This document shows positions 45,701-58,626 of a stretch of DNA of 64,000 bases, one piece after another. The notes beneath the pieces are model-generated. The model was not told the DNA's origin. It was given only the letters and a program-made list of their open reading frames with translations, and searched no databases. The position numbers and the translations under genes were made by a program. Every line of letters starts with the position of its first letter. The stretch's first letter is position 1. This DNA is from Xanthostigma xanthostigma (lineage: Eukaryota; Arthropoda; Insecta; Raphidioptera; Raphidiidae), in the NCBI GenBank assembly GCA_963575645.1, contig OY754465.1:40016401-40080400 (forward strand). The letters are read 5' to 3'.

Positions 45701-46599
45701 GTTTAAATCATACATTCACACCTGTGCACACAAAAAATGTTTAAAAAAAAAACAAGAAATGAAAAAACATTTCCCGGCTTCAGGTTAAAATATTTTTCCT
45801 CGTTTGGGCGTTGTCCAATAGCTTCGGCTTCGGTCGAAGATGAGGAAAAAACCGAAGTTCAGCTTCGGACAAAAAACCGCCTTTCGATAGAACTCTAATA
45901 CCTACTTTATATCCGACTCTAATTCTGTAATTCTATTCTAGAATCTATTCAGCTCTTTAAATGAATTTAACACACATATAGGTTTATCAAACACGATTTT
46001 CATAGTTGTGGTTGCGAATGCACGCCGCGGGTTCTTTCGTGGTGCTAAAGTCATTTGTTTTATGTAACCGCAATAATGATTGCGAAACTATTCACAGCTG
46101 CTCACGGCTCACTAGAGATATACAGAAATAATTAAACATAGATAGATATTTTATAATCTATAAAGAGCATCTACTATGCTTTAGCTTGTTAATTCTCGTG
46201 ATTGTACTATACGTATGTACATATATATTGTATTAAGTATATAAAGTACTCAAGTATCGCATTTACAATCATGTTCTATGTGTTTTGTTCGTAATACTCG
46301 CTTAATAACATTATACAGGGGCTGTTAGGCGTTTTTTAAATTAAATCCATTATGGAATGCTGAGTATACAGATGTCAAAATTTATACTGTCTATTCCTTA
46401 TGCTAGGATGAGTGAGATTCAGCTCTCAAGATTATTGCTAGTTACATGCCTTCTGATAGCGAGATGGTTTATATTTAGCAATGATCCTGAGAACTACATC
46501 GACCGTATCATCAATAGAAGAAGTGTTACTCCTGATAAGGATAGTTTTAGTTGTCGGGCATTCAGTGACGTAACAATAGGTTGGCAGAACGGGCAAAAT
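45701..46599. other. Gene-free stretch
   Basis: At 45825-45890 the word cttcgg/ccgaag recurs in both orientations and could form a small hairpin. No gene recognised; ORF 46357-46662 runs into the next repeat. Confidence 0.35.
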
Positions 46600-46632
46600 A
46601 CCACGGTCTCCCGGCCGGAGGACGGCCTGAAC
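46600..46632 (+). repeat. Repeat K, copy 1, left part
   Basis: taccacggtctcccggccgg resembles 49372-49391 (gccacgggtctccggctcga). The repeat is cut here by a hAT-like fragment and resumes at 46875. Confidence 0.4.
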
Positions 46633-46874
46633 CATTGGCGTAACAAGAGGGGGGTCAGGTAGGCCTGGCCCACCCTAAAATATTAATTGTTTACTTATAA
46701 ATAACAAGATAAAACTACAATAATCTACATATTTTCTTTGTCGTGAAAATTCTCCAGAAAGTCATGTTGATCGATTTCGCTTGTATGAACAGTTTTCAAA
46801 TTATGTATCTACCATTACCAGGGTAGATAGAGTTGAAAATGTGCCCCCAGGATAAAATCGTTGCTACGCCTATG
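46633..46874. mobile_element. hAT-like MITE nested in repeat K
   Basis: Ends cattggcgtaacaagagg and (reverse complement of the right end) cataggcgtagcaacg agree at about three quarters of positions and follow the cagtggcgtaactag pattern of an insect hAT group. Flanking octamers gcctgaac and gccccggc agree only in part. 242 bp, non-coding. Confidence 0.5.
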
Positions 46875-46980
46875 GCCCCGGCTCGAGAGGGCAGTGAGCG
46901 CAGGAGGATCGTAACACTTATTATTACAAAATTCAGTAAAATTTGCTACGGGTCTCAAACGGTGTAGTTATATGCCTAAT
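46875..46980 (+). repeat. Repeat K, copy 1, right part
   Basis: ccccggctcgagagggcagt, gcgcaggaggatcgtaacac and gctacgggtctcaaacggtg match the order of words in 49380-49630 (ccggctcgagagccg, aggacaggagg, gctacaggcctcaggtgg). Confidence 0.5.
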
Positions 46981-47346
46981 GCCACTACGGGCATCTATAG
47001 TCTACAATAGTTGGATCGTTAAGACAGCTGAACCCCAACATCCGGAAGAATATTCCACTTCCTGTCTCAAAAGAAATAAATATAAGACGACAATTATGGC
47101 GGAGGTTTTAATAGATACAAAAAGTCGGAAACGTGAAACTAAAAAATTCGGAACGGCTACCAAATTAAGTTTTGCAATGAGAACTGATAGAAAGAAAACG
47201 CCGAAGATGACGTAAGAAATTGTGATAGCAATAGAAACGAAAGGTATCCGAAGACAGGAACTGAACATAAACATGTTGAATTAATAACAAGAGCAGCTGT
47301 TGTGGAATGGCAATCCACAGAAAGAAGTCACGTATAATCAACGATC
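46981..47346. other. Unrecognised stretch
   Basis: ORF 46943-47215 encodes a basic tail (TKSRKRETKKFGTATKLSF) of unknown meaning and overlaps repeat K. No domain recognised. Confidence 0.3.
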
Positions 47347-47419
47347 TGGAACGCAAGTGGCAAAGTGGGCAAAGTTATACAGTTCGGCCGGCGGCGATCG
47401 AACTGTATACATTCTATAC
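47347..47419 (+). repeat. Repeat F, copy 2
   Basis: Shares ctggaacgc, agttatacag, cggcgaYgRtcgaactgtata with 7190-7262. Unknown origin. Confidence 0.5.
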
Positions 47420-48900
47420 ATATTTTGGATAGTCATACCTTCCAATTATCTCTTCAAATAATTTGTTATAATTATCCTGTATTGAGCTCTATAAATTTTC
47501 TGTTTTTCAGCAACACTAGCCCTTACCATGGCAATGTTTTCTTCAGATCTAGTATAGCGATTGTAAACATGTTGACTGTTAGCTTCTACTGAACCAAACA
47601 GTTCAAATGTTTTTTATAAAATTCTCAACAACTTTACTAAATGGTGCAACATTTCTTCCGAAATGCGAACGGCATTATCTCGCAGTTTCCGCAAAAAATT
47701 CCCCATTTTGGTAATCATTTTTTTTAAAAAGTACGCATTCTTTATTGAAAAAACGTTCCATGACAAGCCACAACTAATGGATGGTTGACATCTGTCACTA
47801 TGGTACAGCATTCAATAAAAATTGTATAAACGACGGCCAATTTAATTCGGAAGGCCAAATTTGGTCACCTTTTACTAGATACACTTAAAAAAATTAAATA
47901 AATAAATTACTCTTTTGTTAAACTAATGGGTGTCCGCGACAATTTTGCTTGTCTCTAAGGGATTCGCAGACGAAAAAGTTTAGTATACCTATATATATGT
48001 AGGTATACAAAACAATAATAATAATAAGCCATAAGTTATACAGATTTTTGTAGGTGTCGTGTTGTTTTGGCGTCGCGTGAATTATGAGACAGCGCTGTTC
48101 TTCTGTTTGCTGGCGAGTGTGTGCGCCGTGACGAATGGCACTCGTACGTTGCTCGTTTGTTTTGTTGTTGGTATATATTAATACTCTGCGCATGTGTTGT
48201 CTGATCGCGCGGGCTTCTCTCTATACTCCTGCTGATTACAGAAGCTCAGAGTCAGCACTCAGCAGTAAGTATTACTGAAAACGCGCCAACTGAGAACATC
48301 AAGGCTCTATAAAATGCAGCCTGCCGACATCTTACAGGATTATGTCTTAAGATCTTTATCGTCAATTACGCTCATTCAATGAAATTATACTTATATCTTT
48401 AATAGATTTCACTCGCACAAACTCGTCGCACTTAGGCGCGACCTATATTGTTTAAAGAACTCGATTCACAAATCACAATCATCAATACTAAATAAAAAAA
48501 AAAAACTGTAAAGGGAGGTTTTTCTGTCACTTTTTAAATAGTGGATCATGCTACAATGCTACATGTATCAAGTGTGTAAATTGTTATTTTATGACATTAT
48601 GGTCAAACGAGCACCCAACGAATTTTAAAAGTCACACAGGCAAAAAAATAATCACGCACGAGATATATATACAGTATTTCTGTACGTACCCCGTATAAAA
48701 TTGTTGATTTTCACATCATAATATCTAAGTACATATATATTTTGACTGTTGAGTTGAGTTTAATACGAAGACAACGTCTACTTTGCTGCCACTGTTGCTC
48801 ATGTGGATTTAAATGATATAACTAACAGAGACTACTACTTTATTGGTAAAATAGCCTTTCTTTGGTTTTGCTTTACAAACTAGTGTGAAATGAGCCGTTT
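47420..48900. other. Gene-free AT-rich stretch
   Basis: ORFs at 47365-47592, 47614-47811 (minus) and 47918-48193 (minus) have no recognisable domain. A small palindrome, agtatacctatat then atatgtaggtatac, lies near 47978-48008. Confidence 0.4.
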
Positions 48901-48988
48901 TGATCAATTGTGACTTGCTTCATTTCATATCTGTATAGGGGTAGATAGTCCTATACAGATATGAAATGAAGCAAGTCACAATTGATCA
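48901..48988. repeat. Perfect 39-bp hairpin, 10-base loop
   Basis: Arms 48901-48939 and 48950-48988 are exact reverse complements; they start tgatcaattgtgacttgctt and surround ggtagatagt. There is no partner elsewhere in the window. Confidence 0.85.
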
Positions 48989-49364
48989 TTTTCAGATTTT
49001 ATCTGTCTTTCAATGAAATTTGGTATCCATAGTCGGCTATATTTTCAAAAAAAAATTACCTATACGATGGTCTGTTTGACACGCATGGACACAAAAAATC
49101 ACGTATTTTTTCAATTCACATTGACAATCCATTTTCTAAAAGGTTTTACTATCAATAACACGTCATTGGGGGTATATCTAAACTTACACTTTTTGCACGA
49201 CTATTCAGATAAAAATAGAATTCCCATATCAGAACCAACATTAACGCGAGCGAGTCTGCGGGAAAGACTGGTGTTCACTTGAGTGAAAACCCACAGTCCA
49301 AATCTAGTTCAGTAGACGTAGGTACTTGTCAGCGACAGTGTTTTTTTTTTTTTTTGTAATATAA
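48989..49364. other. Unrecognised AT-rich stretch
   Basis: ORF 49013-49282 (89 codons) has no recognisable domain. Confidence 0.35.
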
Positions 49365-49628
49365 CAAAATGCCACGGGTCTCCGGCTCGAGAGCCGTTAG
49401 GACAGGAGGAACCTTACAGTTATTAAAAAATTTGGTAAAAAATATTATTGTTGTATATAATCAATTTAAGTTAAGTATTATCTCAAAAACATACACGAAT
49501 TATACAAATATCTATACTTTACTTCGTGATTTATAAAGATGAAACTACAACGCGAAGCTTTTTTATATTAAGGGAGGGTCCCATCCAATAAATTTGCTAC
49601 AGGCCTCAGGTGGTATAGACTATAGATA
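49365..49628 (+). repeat. Repeat K, copy 2
   Basis: gccacgggtctccggctcga, ggacaggaggaaccttacag and tttgctacaggcctcaggtg follow the same order as in 46600-46980. The type of element is unknown. Confidence 0.5.
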
Positions 49629-50531
49629 TAGTACAATCAATCTGGCGAAAAAAAAATCATTTCGTATCAAAAACACCCAAAAAGGTGAAACTTGGTGAGT
49701 CGTTAGAGAATGATGAAAAAAAGGTTACCTGGCAATGGCCACCTGGTACCTGTTCAAATAGTCAAAAAAAACTCAAAAATATTTTGAAATGCATTTTTCT
49801 CGAAAACTATCCATTTTACAGAAAAATTTATTGAACAAAAAATGTAGAGGGCATCGTTATCTACAATTAATGTCATTGGTGCTATGTTGTACAACAAAAA
49901 ATGTGCGCAGTAGGTGGCGCTAAAGTGCCAAAAAAAGTGTTTTTCCACTTTTTTGCCCTGAAATTTTCATTTTTCAGTTACGATTCAAATGGAAAAATTG
50001 TTCTTTTTTATTTTATAAACAACTTTTATTTCAACATTTTTTTCATACAACTTACTTTTCATACAACTTATTTTCACTTCAACAAGCTGCAGCTCTGAAA
50101 CGGTAAGTTGTATGAAAAAAATGTTGAAATAAAAGTTGTTTATAAAATAAAATGGAACAATTTTTCCATTTGAATCGTAACTGAAAAATGAAAATTTCAG
50201 GGCAAAAAAGTGGAAAAACACTTTTTTTGGCACTTAAGCGCCACCTACTGCGCACATTTTTTGTTGTACAACATAGCACCAATGACATTAATTGTAGATA
50301 ACGATGCCCTCTACATTTTTTGTTCAATAAATTTTTCTGTAAAATGGATAGTTTTCGAGAAAAATGCATTTCAAAATATTTTTGAGTTTTTTTTTACTAT
50401 TTGAACAGGTATTTGAACAGGTACCAGGTGGCCATTGCCAGGTAACCTTTTTTTCATCATTCTCTAACGACTCACCAAGTTTCACCTTTTTGGTTGGTTT
50501 TGTTGAGGTTTTTGCCAGATTGACTGTACTA
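49629..50531. mobile_element. Foldback element with about 426-bp arms
   Basis: Left arm 49629-50054, centre 50055-50103, right arm 50104-50531. The arms are nearly identical in their inner 380 bp and differ more at the outer ends. Ends read agtacartcaatctggc. The right arm has a 12-bp tandem duplication (tttgaacaggta twice) and the left arm has a doubled catacaactta. ORFs on both strands here are mirror images of each other and are not genes. Superfamily unknown. Confidence 0.8.
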
Positions 50532-51159
50532 ATACGCCACTGCTGCTGATAGATGTAGGAGGTAAAACGAAATGAAAATAATATTAAACTGAAAATAGAA
50601 ATATTCTCTCACGCATCATATACATACATTTTATTTAAATGAAATCTGTCATGCGACTAGTAATTTTTCTAAATGAAACGAATCATATTTCGTTTAAATA
50701 TAGATTCATAGAAACAAGAGTGCCTGTATACTATAATTAACATAACGAACATTCTCAACCTACTTTGTTGGTGATGTATTTGGAACGCGCCGTCGAACAT
50801 AAAAATGATCGAATATTCTTTTTTTCTAATTCGTGAGAGAAAACAAATCATAATATGCGTGATTTTATCTTTGAACTACAGTAGAATATTAATCACTATG
50901 TAATAGACATAATATTGTTTAGAAAATACAGTAGCAAGGTGGGGATCTGCTTAGTAAGAAGATTGGGGAAAGCAATTATTACTGAGTAGCGGCGTGACTT
51001 GAAATTTCAGGAACAAATATATAATATATTATGTCAATGGTGCGTGTCTACTAGCGACCAACAATTAAATGAGCATATTCATAGGGACCACCTCTTGTTA
51101 AAAAAAAAGACGGGTTGCACTCCGGGAGTGCCGGCAGAAGTGAAAACTTGAATATTAAA
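50532..51159. other. No feature seen
   Basis: AT-rich; ORF 50669-50851 (minus) is unrecognised. Confidence 0.35.
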
Positions 51160-51470
51160 GTCTTACGAATTTTCGATCAGGTCACGTGTCCTGACGCAAG
51201 TTTAACATTTTTTACCCATTACAAAAAAAGTGTACAAAAGTTTTCGTCTTACGAATTTTCGATAGGTCTTACGCATTTTCGATCAGGTCTTACGAATTTT
51301 CGATCTGACGCGAGTTTAACATTTTTTACCCATTACAAAAAAAGTGTACAAAAGTTATCGTCTTACGAACTTTCGATCAGGTCTTACGCATTTTCGATCA
51401 GGTCTTACGAATTTTCAATCTGATGCGAGTTTAACATTTTTTACCCATTACAAAAAAAGTGTACAACGCC
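51160..51470 (+). repeat. Nested tandem array, about 115-bp period
   Basis: The block gcragtttaacattttttac starts at 51196, 51310 and 51425, giving periods of 114 and 115 bp. Between these blocks lie three or so copies of a 21-bp monomer, tcttacgaattttcgatcag plus g (with acgcatt variants). The ORF at 51115-51423 merely translates the array. Confidence 0.85.
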
Positions 51471-52137
51471 GCTAAACAAGTTTTCACTTTCAAAAAAACA
51501 TAGATCCGTTCAATCCGTAACTCGTTTGTGCGCTACTATCTTCTCTAAACGACACTACTCTAACTGATATTTTGAGTGCGGATAGTGAAGGATCAACATC
51601 TCATTTATGGTATATACAGGATGTCCAAATGGCTAACACGGGTAACTTGGTTATTAGTGGAGATACAAAGTCGGTTAAATGGGCAAAGTAGTGCAAAAAA
51701 TTGTGCTCATTAATGTCCCGTCGAAAAAACAATTGAATTTTTACACCCTATGAATTTATTTAGAAAATAGTGAAAATTGCTCTTTTTGAATAAATGTTGG
51801 ACGACTCCATTCAAATTTTACACTGTCTTTAAATACAACTGAAATGTTTATAAAGGAACGTTTAAATAGCCAGCATGCAGCCCCTCTCATAACATTTTGT
51901 GTACGCTTCGTAGTGCGTGATGCGTTAATTTGTCAATGTTATACCAGCGGAAGTAAAACCTATCGATAGTGCGTGAGGCAAAGTCCAAATGCCGTAAGTT
52001 AAACACCGCTACATCACTGACCGACAACGGCAGTTGAACTCAATCTCCGTTTACACAAACTCAGTGGCGTTTTGTGCAATATTAATATTGCTTATTAATA
52101 ACGTATGGTTTCGTTAGGGTCACAAGAAAGATTCAAT
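51471..52137. other. No feature seen
   Basis: No gene or repeat recognised. Confidence 0.35.
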
Positions 52138-52275
52138 GATAATTCAGCCGCCGCGATAGTGGAACATTCAGGTTTGAATCCCGACAGTGAGTTGAATAGT
52201 ACATTTTTCTAATATCGCATTATAATGTCAACAATGAGTGTATCGTAATATTAAAACAAACTACGTGCAGGAAGA
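52138..52275 (+). mobile_element. Family C, short head-to-tail copy
   Basis: A tRNA-like head (gcgatagtggaacattcagg then tttgaatcccg, a B-box-like block) is followed directly by the family tail (taatatcgcattataatgtc) without the 600-bp body. It shows that head and tail belong to one element. Confidence 0.6.
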
Positions 52276-53084
52276 AACCAGAGTGATCCTATAAAATTTG
52301 TACTTAAATCAGTTCGGTGTTTTTATTTTCTAGTAATCAAATATGGCTTAGCTGCCATTAAGCTGATGACGAAGCAGTGTGGAACTTACACTTTGGAACG
52401 TATCAATCAACTCCATATATCTAATAATTAACTATATGAATCATTGTCTATCTACTCAATGTGCGGTGAGTGAAGACAACAAAGCATATCGAAGTAAACT
52501 CTCTGATTATTCCGACAATACTATATATTAACATGGAGTATATGTCTCTTTATCAAAACTTTTATGTCTTTGTCTATGGCGTTAGCCAATCAGAACCAAC
52601 GAGATCTTAGGACTTAAAAAAAGATTGAAGTATATGTTTGCACCCTATAATGGTTCGATTGCGATTTTATTCCTATGCTCGGTATATAATAAAAGTGATC
52701 AACTCACACTATTCTTGCATAAGAACGCGTCGACGCACTATCCGCACAGTTTCACTGTAGCACGCTCTACAACACTGTTGCACGCGTGGTGTTATTCAAG
52801 TGAACGGATGTTAGACGGTGAACGATATAATACAGAAGTGAGACCCAGTAATTAAAACTAGTGTCAAACTGTTACAGCACAACATCCTCTCCATATATCT
52901 ATATAGATTTTGTATATATTAATTTGCATATTTTTGATGAAATATTAAATTGTTTTTTACTGACTGCTCCTAATTTAAAAATTTGCTTATATCATGCTGA
53001 TAATATAGAAATATCTAATTATTCTATAAAACTCAACGTGACGACTGACTCACTATAACTGACTGCTTTATACGTAGAACTCAT
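52276..53084. other. No feature seen
   Basis: ORFs 52625-52855 and 52861-53058 are unrecognised. Confidence 0.35.
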
Positions 53085-53315
53085 GTATTTTCAATCTATC
53101 GAAACCAATCGACTTATGCATTTTCAACTTCTCCTTCATCCTCACTTCGAAGAAGTAATAAACCAATCAGAAAAAATCTTTATTAATTTGAAGTTAAACG
53201 TTGCCAAACATATTTTTCCACTGACTGAGTAGTGCAGGAGGCAACAGTACGTGGAAAGTATACGGACTAAAATCTTGAAAATACATGAGAAAAATCCGTT
53301 AAAAGTAGATGAAGT
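53085..53315 (-). repeat. Family D short inverted-end element, copy 3
   Basis: The reverse complement aligns with 40022-40245: shared ttcatcctcacttcg, ccaatcagaaaaaatctt, gttgccaaac, tatttttccactg. End words tattttcaa and cttgaaaatacatgagaaaa are repeated. Confidence 0.65.
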
Positions 53316-56300
53316 TGAAAGTAAATTAATCTGACTGAATCTGAACGATCAGTATAAATATATGGAAGCAAAGGCAAACGGATGCCATGCAGATTATTGT
53401 CATAAATTTTCCGAAGAAAAAGCCATAGCATTTTCCAATTTTCAAGTACCTAAAACAAAATTTGACTGTTTTCTCTCTCGTAAAGTGACCAGTGGAACAG
53501 TTTGATTTTTTATTTCAACATCTGGCGTTCGCTGCCAAGTCGGCTCAGCGCGCGGTTAGGTCACTGTACAAATTTGAATGATTGTAAAAATGATCGATAT
53601 TTTGTGACTTATCTATAATTAACTTAACTTTTTGTTTTAACTTAGTTAAATCAATTCTTGTAGATAGTAAGCTCATAGTAGAGATCGGACGGGCAGTTTA
53701 TTCTTCGTAAAGATTCGTACATTTCGAGCATAATCTTACAGACGATTCACTCATGGAAGATGCACTGTTATAAAAATACACACTGTAAAAAAATCCTTAA
53801 AAATCTTGAAAATACATTTTACATAGGTATAGATGTATTTGTTACGTTCAGTCGAAGTGGCGGTGGAACTTAGCGTCTGTCAAATAATTCACTTCACATT
53901 ATTTGCACTGGAACCATGTAAGCGCCTAACATTTTTTTATAAGCGATAATCTGCATATTATTACAAAATATAATATAAAACATTTTTTTTACAATGCAAG
54001 CGACTCGATCAATGTTCAGCTGCAATAATCCTCTCCCAGTTATATAGGAGCTACGAGACATATCGGTGTGAGCATGGAGGGGGAGGAGCCAAAGTATGTA
54101 TAAGATTTGAGTAGTGTGTATGTGAGATCTTCATTCCGCTCACTGCCTTTAACTTTACGCAGTTCCGTACACCATGAATAAACTAACTCCCTATAACTAC
54201 GGTAAGCTAATTCGTTAATGATGCAGTTTATTCAAATTGTGAATCGATTCATTAAAAAATTATCTGTTATTTTTAATAACTTATTTAAAAAAAGTTTGTT
54301 TTGGGAAATAAAAACGCTTGAAGTAGGTACAATTTTTTCCTTTATATTGATTATTAAATTTAAATTAGCCGTACGCGTTTACCACACACTCTCGTCAACC
54401 GGGCAATGTAAAAAATATATCACACCTTGGGTGTGTGGTATAACAGTGTAGTGTAGATAATTCAGTGTTTACACTGAAAAGTGTACGTTAGGTGTACCAA
54501 AAGTGTAATTTGTTCTATCACGTGATCTACAATACAATACGTTCCCCTGCTCAAGATTCGGAACTGCCAGTGTTTACACTTTTATTCCAACATTGAAAGT
54601 ATAACAAACGCAATAGTATGAAAAGTGTTAATACTTTTTACACTGGAGCACAATGCCATGCAAACTTATTGTTTACTAATGAGGAATAATGTACACCGTT
54701 CAAAAATATAAAATTTTGGTATGTTGAACGACTCTGTTTGTCTGTACGATTCGTTCAATTAGAACGAAACAATAATGAACGAGCTATTAAGGCACAGTGA
54801 TTATAATACATATTATATAAATGTTATTTAAGGAAGAACATTGACTAGGGCACAGTGACTTGGCTAGTTTTAGTATATTATAATAGCTACACATGTATAT
54901 GACTAGTACAGTTATAGAGTAACCAGAATTAGTTCGTTCTCTTTATTATATAATTGCCTATAAAAACATTGATTGGAAGTTTGTTCTTTAAAGAAGAAGC
55001 CTTCCTGAGAGAAGAGAATAATGCCTTGTATAATAAAAATACTGCAACACTAGATTACATACCTCCAATATAAACTACTAAAATAGGTTTAGTTTATTGA
55101 AAATCTTGTAGGAAACGAAAATAATTAAGACTGTACAAAATTATAACGGGACTTGATTTATAACTCAACGATTATATTATAATGTTGGAGAGACTATTTT
55201 TTATTTAAAGAAAAAAGAACTAAAAATATTCATTGGCACTACATACAGTACAATTAGTGGTTTAAAAAAAATCCATACAGTTCACGTCTAAAACTAACTT
55301 ACTTTTGAACGAACAGTTGCAGAGTTTGCGCAAAATTGAATTAACAAACAAAGTTTTTGGAAATTCAAAAATAACACTAGGGGCACTATCAACTCAATTT
55401 TTTTTAAATAGTCAGGAAGATCATGTTGCACTTTATTTGAAAGAGACCTAAATATTTTTTCGCACCCACCCCCCCTAAAATAGCTGCTGTTCATGCCTGT
55501 AGTTAAATGACCCGTTTAACATTCGTTCTATGAACTAAAACAATAAATTAATATACTTACAGGTCATTGAATGAATCAAACAGTAGTTTTCAAAAGCGAC
55601 TTGTAATTTACCATTTATAATACCATAAGAAAAACAGAGAGAAGGCAACACAAAGCAGGCGTAGTTTTCGTAAACAAACCAAATGAAATGCAATATGGCC
55701 GCACACAGATTTGACTACAGTTCTTATAAATGCTATTTTGAAGTGAAAATCAGACACTTACTTTATAATCGGTACGTGCAAAAAATGTAGTATATATCTC
55801 GAACGTAATAATTTTATGAATTAACATTGACAGTCGTTTTTCCGTAATGTAATGTCAGAACTCGCACATAAAATAATGCATTATAATTCATAATATAATA
55901 GACAAACAAGACACCATTAAATTATCAAGTTAATGAGCAGTATATTATTACTTTTAAATTTGTCAACCTCGATTTATTTTTCATGAACAAGGTCTCAGGA
56001 TTATAAATCATTTTTGAAGCAGTTTTATTGAATTAATTGATAATGAAATAGTATAAACAAGTAGGTAGTTGTTTTTTATCAGTTGCGTCTTTCCGTCAAT
56101 TATACGACTTTTTACCTTGAAACACCTTTAAATTCTTTTGTCAACATGCTTTTGTTAAGATACTACTTACATTAAGGCTTAAAAAATGACTGTGCATAAT
56201 GCAACATATTTGTGACTTAACAAAAGACGCATATTATTTCATGACAAAACAAAAACATTTTGAAAAATCTACCCAAAAAAGGTGTTAAATAGTCAAAACG

Positions 56301-57751
56301 AAGTCTCATTATACAAAAATAAATTTACATAAGTAATGTATATCATGCTGACTGAAGACAGCGGGGGTCCATCCTACGGGTTCGCTACAGCAAGCAGCAC
56401 TACTAAAACCTGTAAACTTATATGAGCCGTCTTCTTCAAACTACATACGCCGGCCTGGCCCGGCTCGACAACACGAGGGTTGTCCTAAAAGTTTCTACAA
56501 AAAATGCCTTTATATATTTATTTATTGTGTGGCAGGTTCGCGATGTGATCGATCGCTGACGTCTCCGCAACTCGAGGTTCGTGTCTTGAGTCATCATTGA
56601 TATCTCTCGACTAATACAAGAACTATTACACATTGTGATTGTACCTTAAAAATTATTTTCTTTTATAGAAAAACAATTGTTATAGTACAGCGTTTTAAAC
56701 AATAGGTATTTTTTTATTTTTGTTTCCCACCGATAAGTTATTTTACTTTAAACTGAATATGAATTATTTTTTATAAACTTTCATTTAACTTGCTTTGTCT
56801 GTCTGTCTGATATAAATCTTGCACTTCCGGTTATACGATTTGAATGAAATTCCGCAGACACGTCAACGATTTTGTTAGAATTAAGTTAATTCAAATATTT
56901 TTTCACGTTTAGGAATTTACATTAAGCTTTAGTATACCTCAATGAGTCCGCTCTCCACTATTTCAGTACCGTAGTATAGGTAGGCTATTTTGTTTACACT
57001 GACAGTTAATTGATAAAAACTATTCCACGTCGCTCAGTACATAGTACGTATACAAACGGTATACAGCGCTAAATCTATTGTGCCTACCCACTAAAAATTA
57101 TATATCGGACAACGAAATATACTTACTTAAAAAATTTGTTGTTCTTGTTAAAATAAATGTTATAAAATTTAAAACAACCTAGTAACATATTACCTAGTCT
57201 ACCCTTTTCATATTTAAATTATCACACAAAAATGCATTTTAAATAACCTTCAGCTTCTTTTTTTGAGACATCTACAACATCACTAAAAATGCTTTAAAGT
57301 TTATCTTGATTTTGTGTAATATTTTAAACACAAATGGGCTTTTTTAAGTTATATGTGAGAAAATGTTACAGTAAAACATATAAAAATACATTTAGTTACT
57401 TCTTATTGATACCCGTAGTGTTGTGATCTTATCTTGGATTTTGTTATAAATAAATCAAAACCTCCTAACAATAAAAAAACTATATTAAATCTATTCGTAA
57501 CTAGAGAATAAACGAATGTTTGTAGAGATTTGAAATAGGTATAGGTATTTCATACCGAAATTTCAAGATTTCGCAATTCCGGAATTTCAGATAAAAATTT
57601 TAAACATAGCAAATCCGGAATTCAAGAATTAATTTCGAAATTCCAGAATTAAAGATATCAAAAAAGTGCTTAATTTGTCAATCAAAATGTTGCCATTAAT
57701 AATTGATGATATCTTTAGAGTCGTATGTTCCTAATTATAACTAGTTGTGTG
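53316..57751. other. Gene-free stretch of about 4.4 kb
   Basis: The largest stretch with nothing I can name. The word gtgttWacact recurs around 54465-54640 in both orientations. ORF 55294-55494 (minus) and ORF 56436-56633 (minus) show no recognisable domain. The part 57560-57660 is low-complexity (aaattccrgaatt words). Confidence 0.4.
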
Positions 57752-58010
57752 TTTTTAACACTACATACAACTGAAGTAAAACTGGTATAATTGTAAAAAA
57801 AAAAAAACAGAAAAAATAATAATGGCCCGGAATGGGACCAGCGACCTTTAGGTTATGAGGCAACTGCTCCACCTTTACTTTATTTTATATTCTAAAAATG
57901 GTATTTATCGTACCTATATGGTATAGGTATGTACATTACAACACGTTTGTTACATTTTCAAACTCAGGAATTAATTTTACCTTTGCCAAAAAAAAATTTA
58001 GGTACTTCAA
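57752..58010 (-). mobile_element. tRNA-derived SINE, family B copy 2
   Basis: Shares with 5078-5310 the words ctgaagtaaaactggtata, acctttaggtta and acacgtttgttacatttt. The B-box region is decayed (aatgggaccagcgacc). Confidence 0.6.
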
Positions 58011-58626
58011 AAAGACATGTTTCTTCTAGTTGTAGTATTTTTGTAGATTTTTCTCGATATTGGAACTATAGTTCTGAACTTGAGAATGGTCCAATACTGA
58101 AGGCCCTACCTACTTGTAGATTTACATATAGGTACTACTAGTACCACAGGTAAGCAATCTTTAGTTTCTACATGAAAATAACCCAATGAAGTACTTAACA
58201 ATTTTTTCCCTTTTACTTTACACATTGTAGATATGTCTGATACACCGGTACTTATAGTTGAGTGAAGAAATGGACTGACGGATTAACATCTTAAAGTCAT
58301 TACGTCACCAGCCATTAGTTGAGTTACTTCTTACACTTCGCGAAGAAGACAAGTATAACTAAACAGAGTGTAAAAGTGCAAGGAAATATGAACGATCAGC
58401 AAGAAAAGTGAAGTTATATTCAGCATTGAACCCCGCCATGTAACAATCACAGTTGGAGACTCATATTGCTGGCGACAGCCGGTTATACCACGGCTGGCGC
58501 GATCCTATAGACTGGGGCCCCCTCCGTAGGGCACACCGCCCGTTGCCGCTGGCTTCGATTCAATATACAGACTGAACGACAGACTTCGATGAAGTCTCGA
58601 AAATCTACTAACCTACAGTAGGACTT
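58011..58626. other. No gene; short GC-richer patch
   Basis: 58430-58560 is richer in g and c (ggttataccacggctggcgc, ggggccccctccgtagggca) than its surroundings. It may be a decayed repeat or old LINE fragment; not identifiable. Confidence 0.35.

Noticed and set aside
48901-48988. microRNA precursor
   Set aside because: The 39-bp arms pair perfectly without the bulges usual in animal microRNA hairpins; kept only as a structural finding.
49754-50404. Mirror ORFs on both strands (MEKHFFWHFSATYCAHFLLY and similar)
   Set aside because: The same peptide appears on both strands because the arms are inverted copies; it is non-coding foldback DNA.
51115-51423. 102-codon ORF
   Set aside because: It translates the nested tandem array and has repeating peptide blocks as a result.
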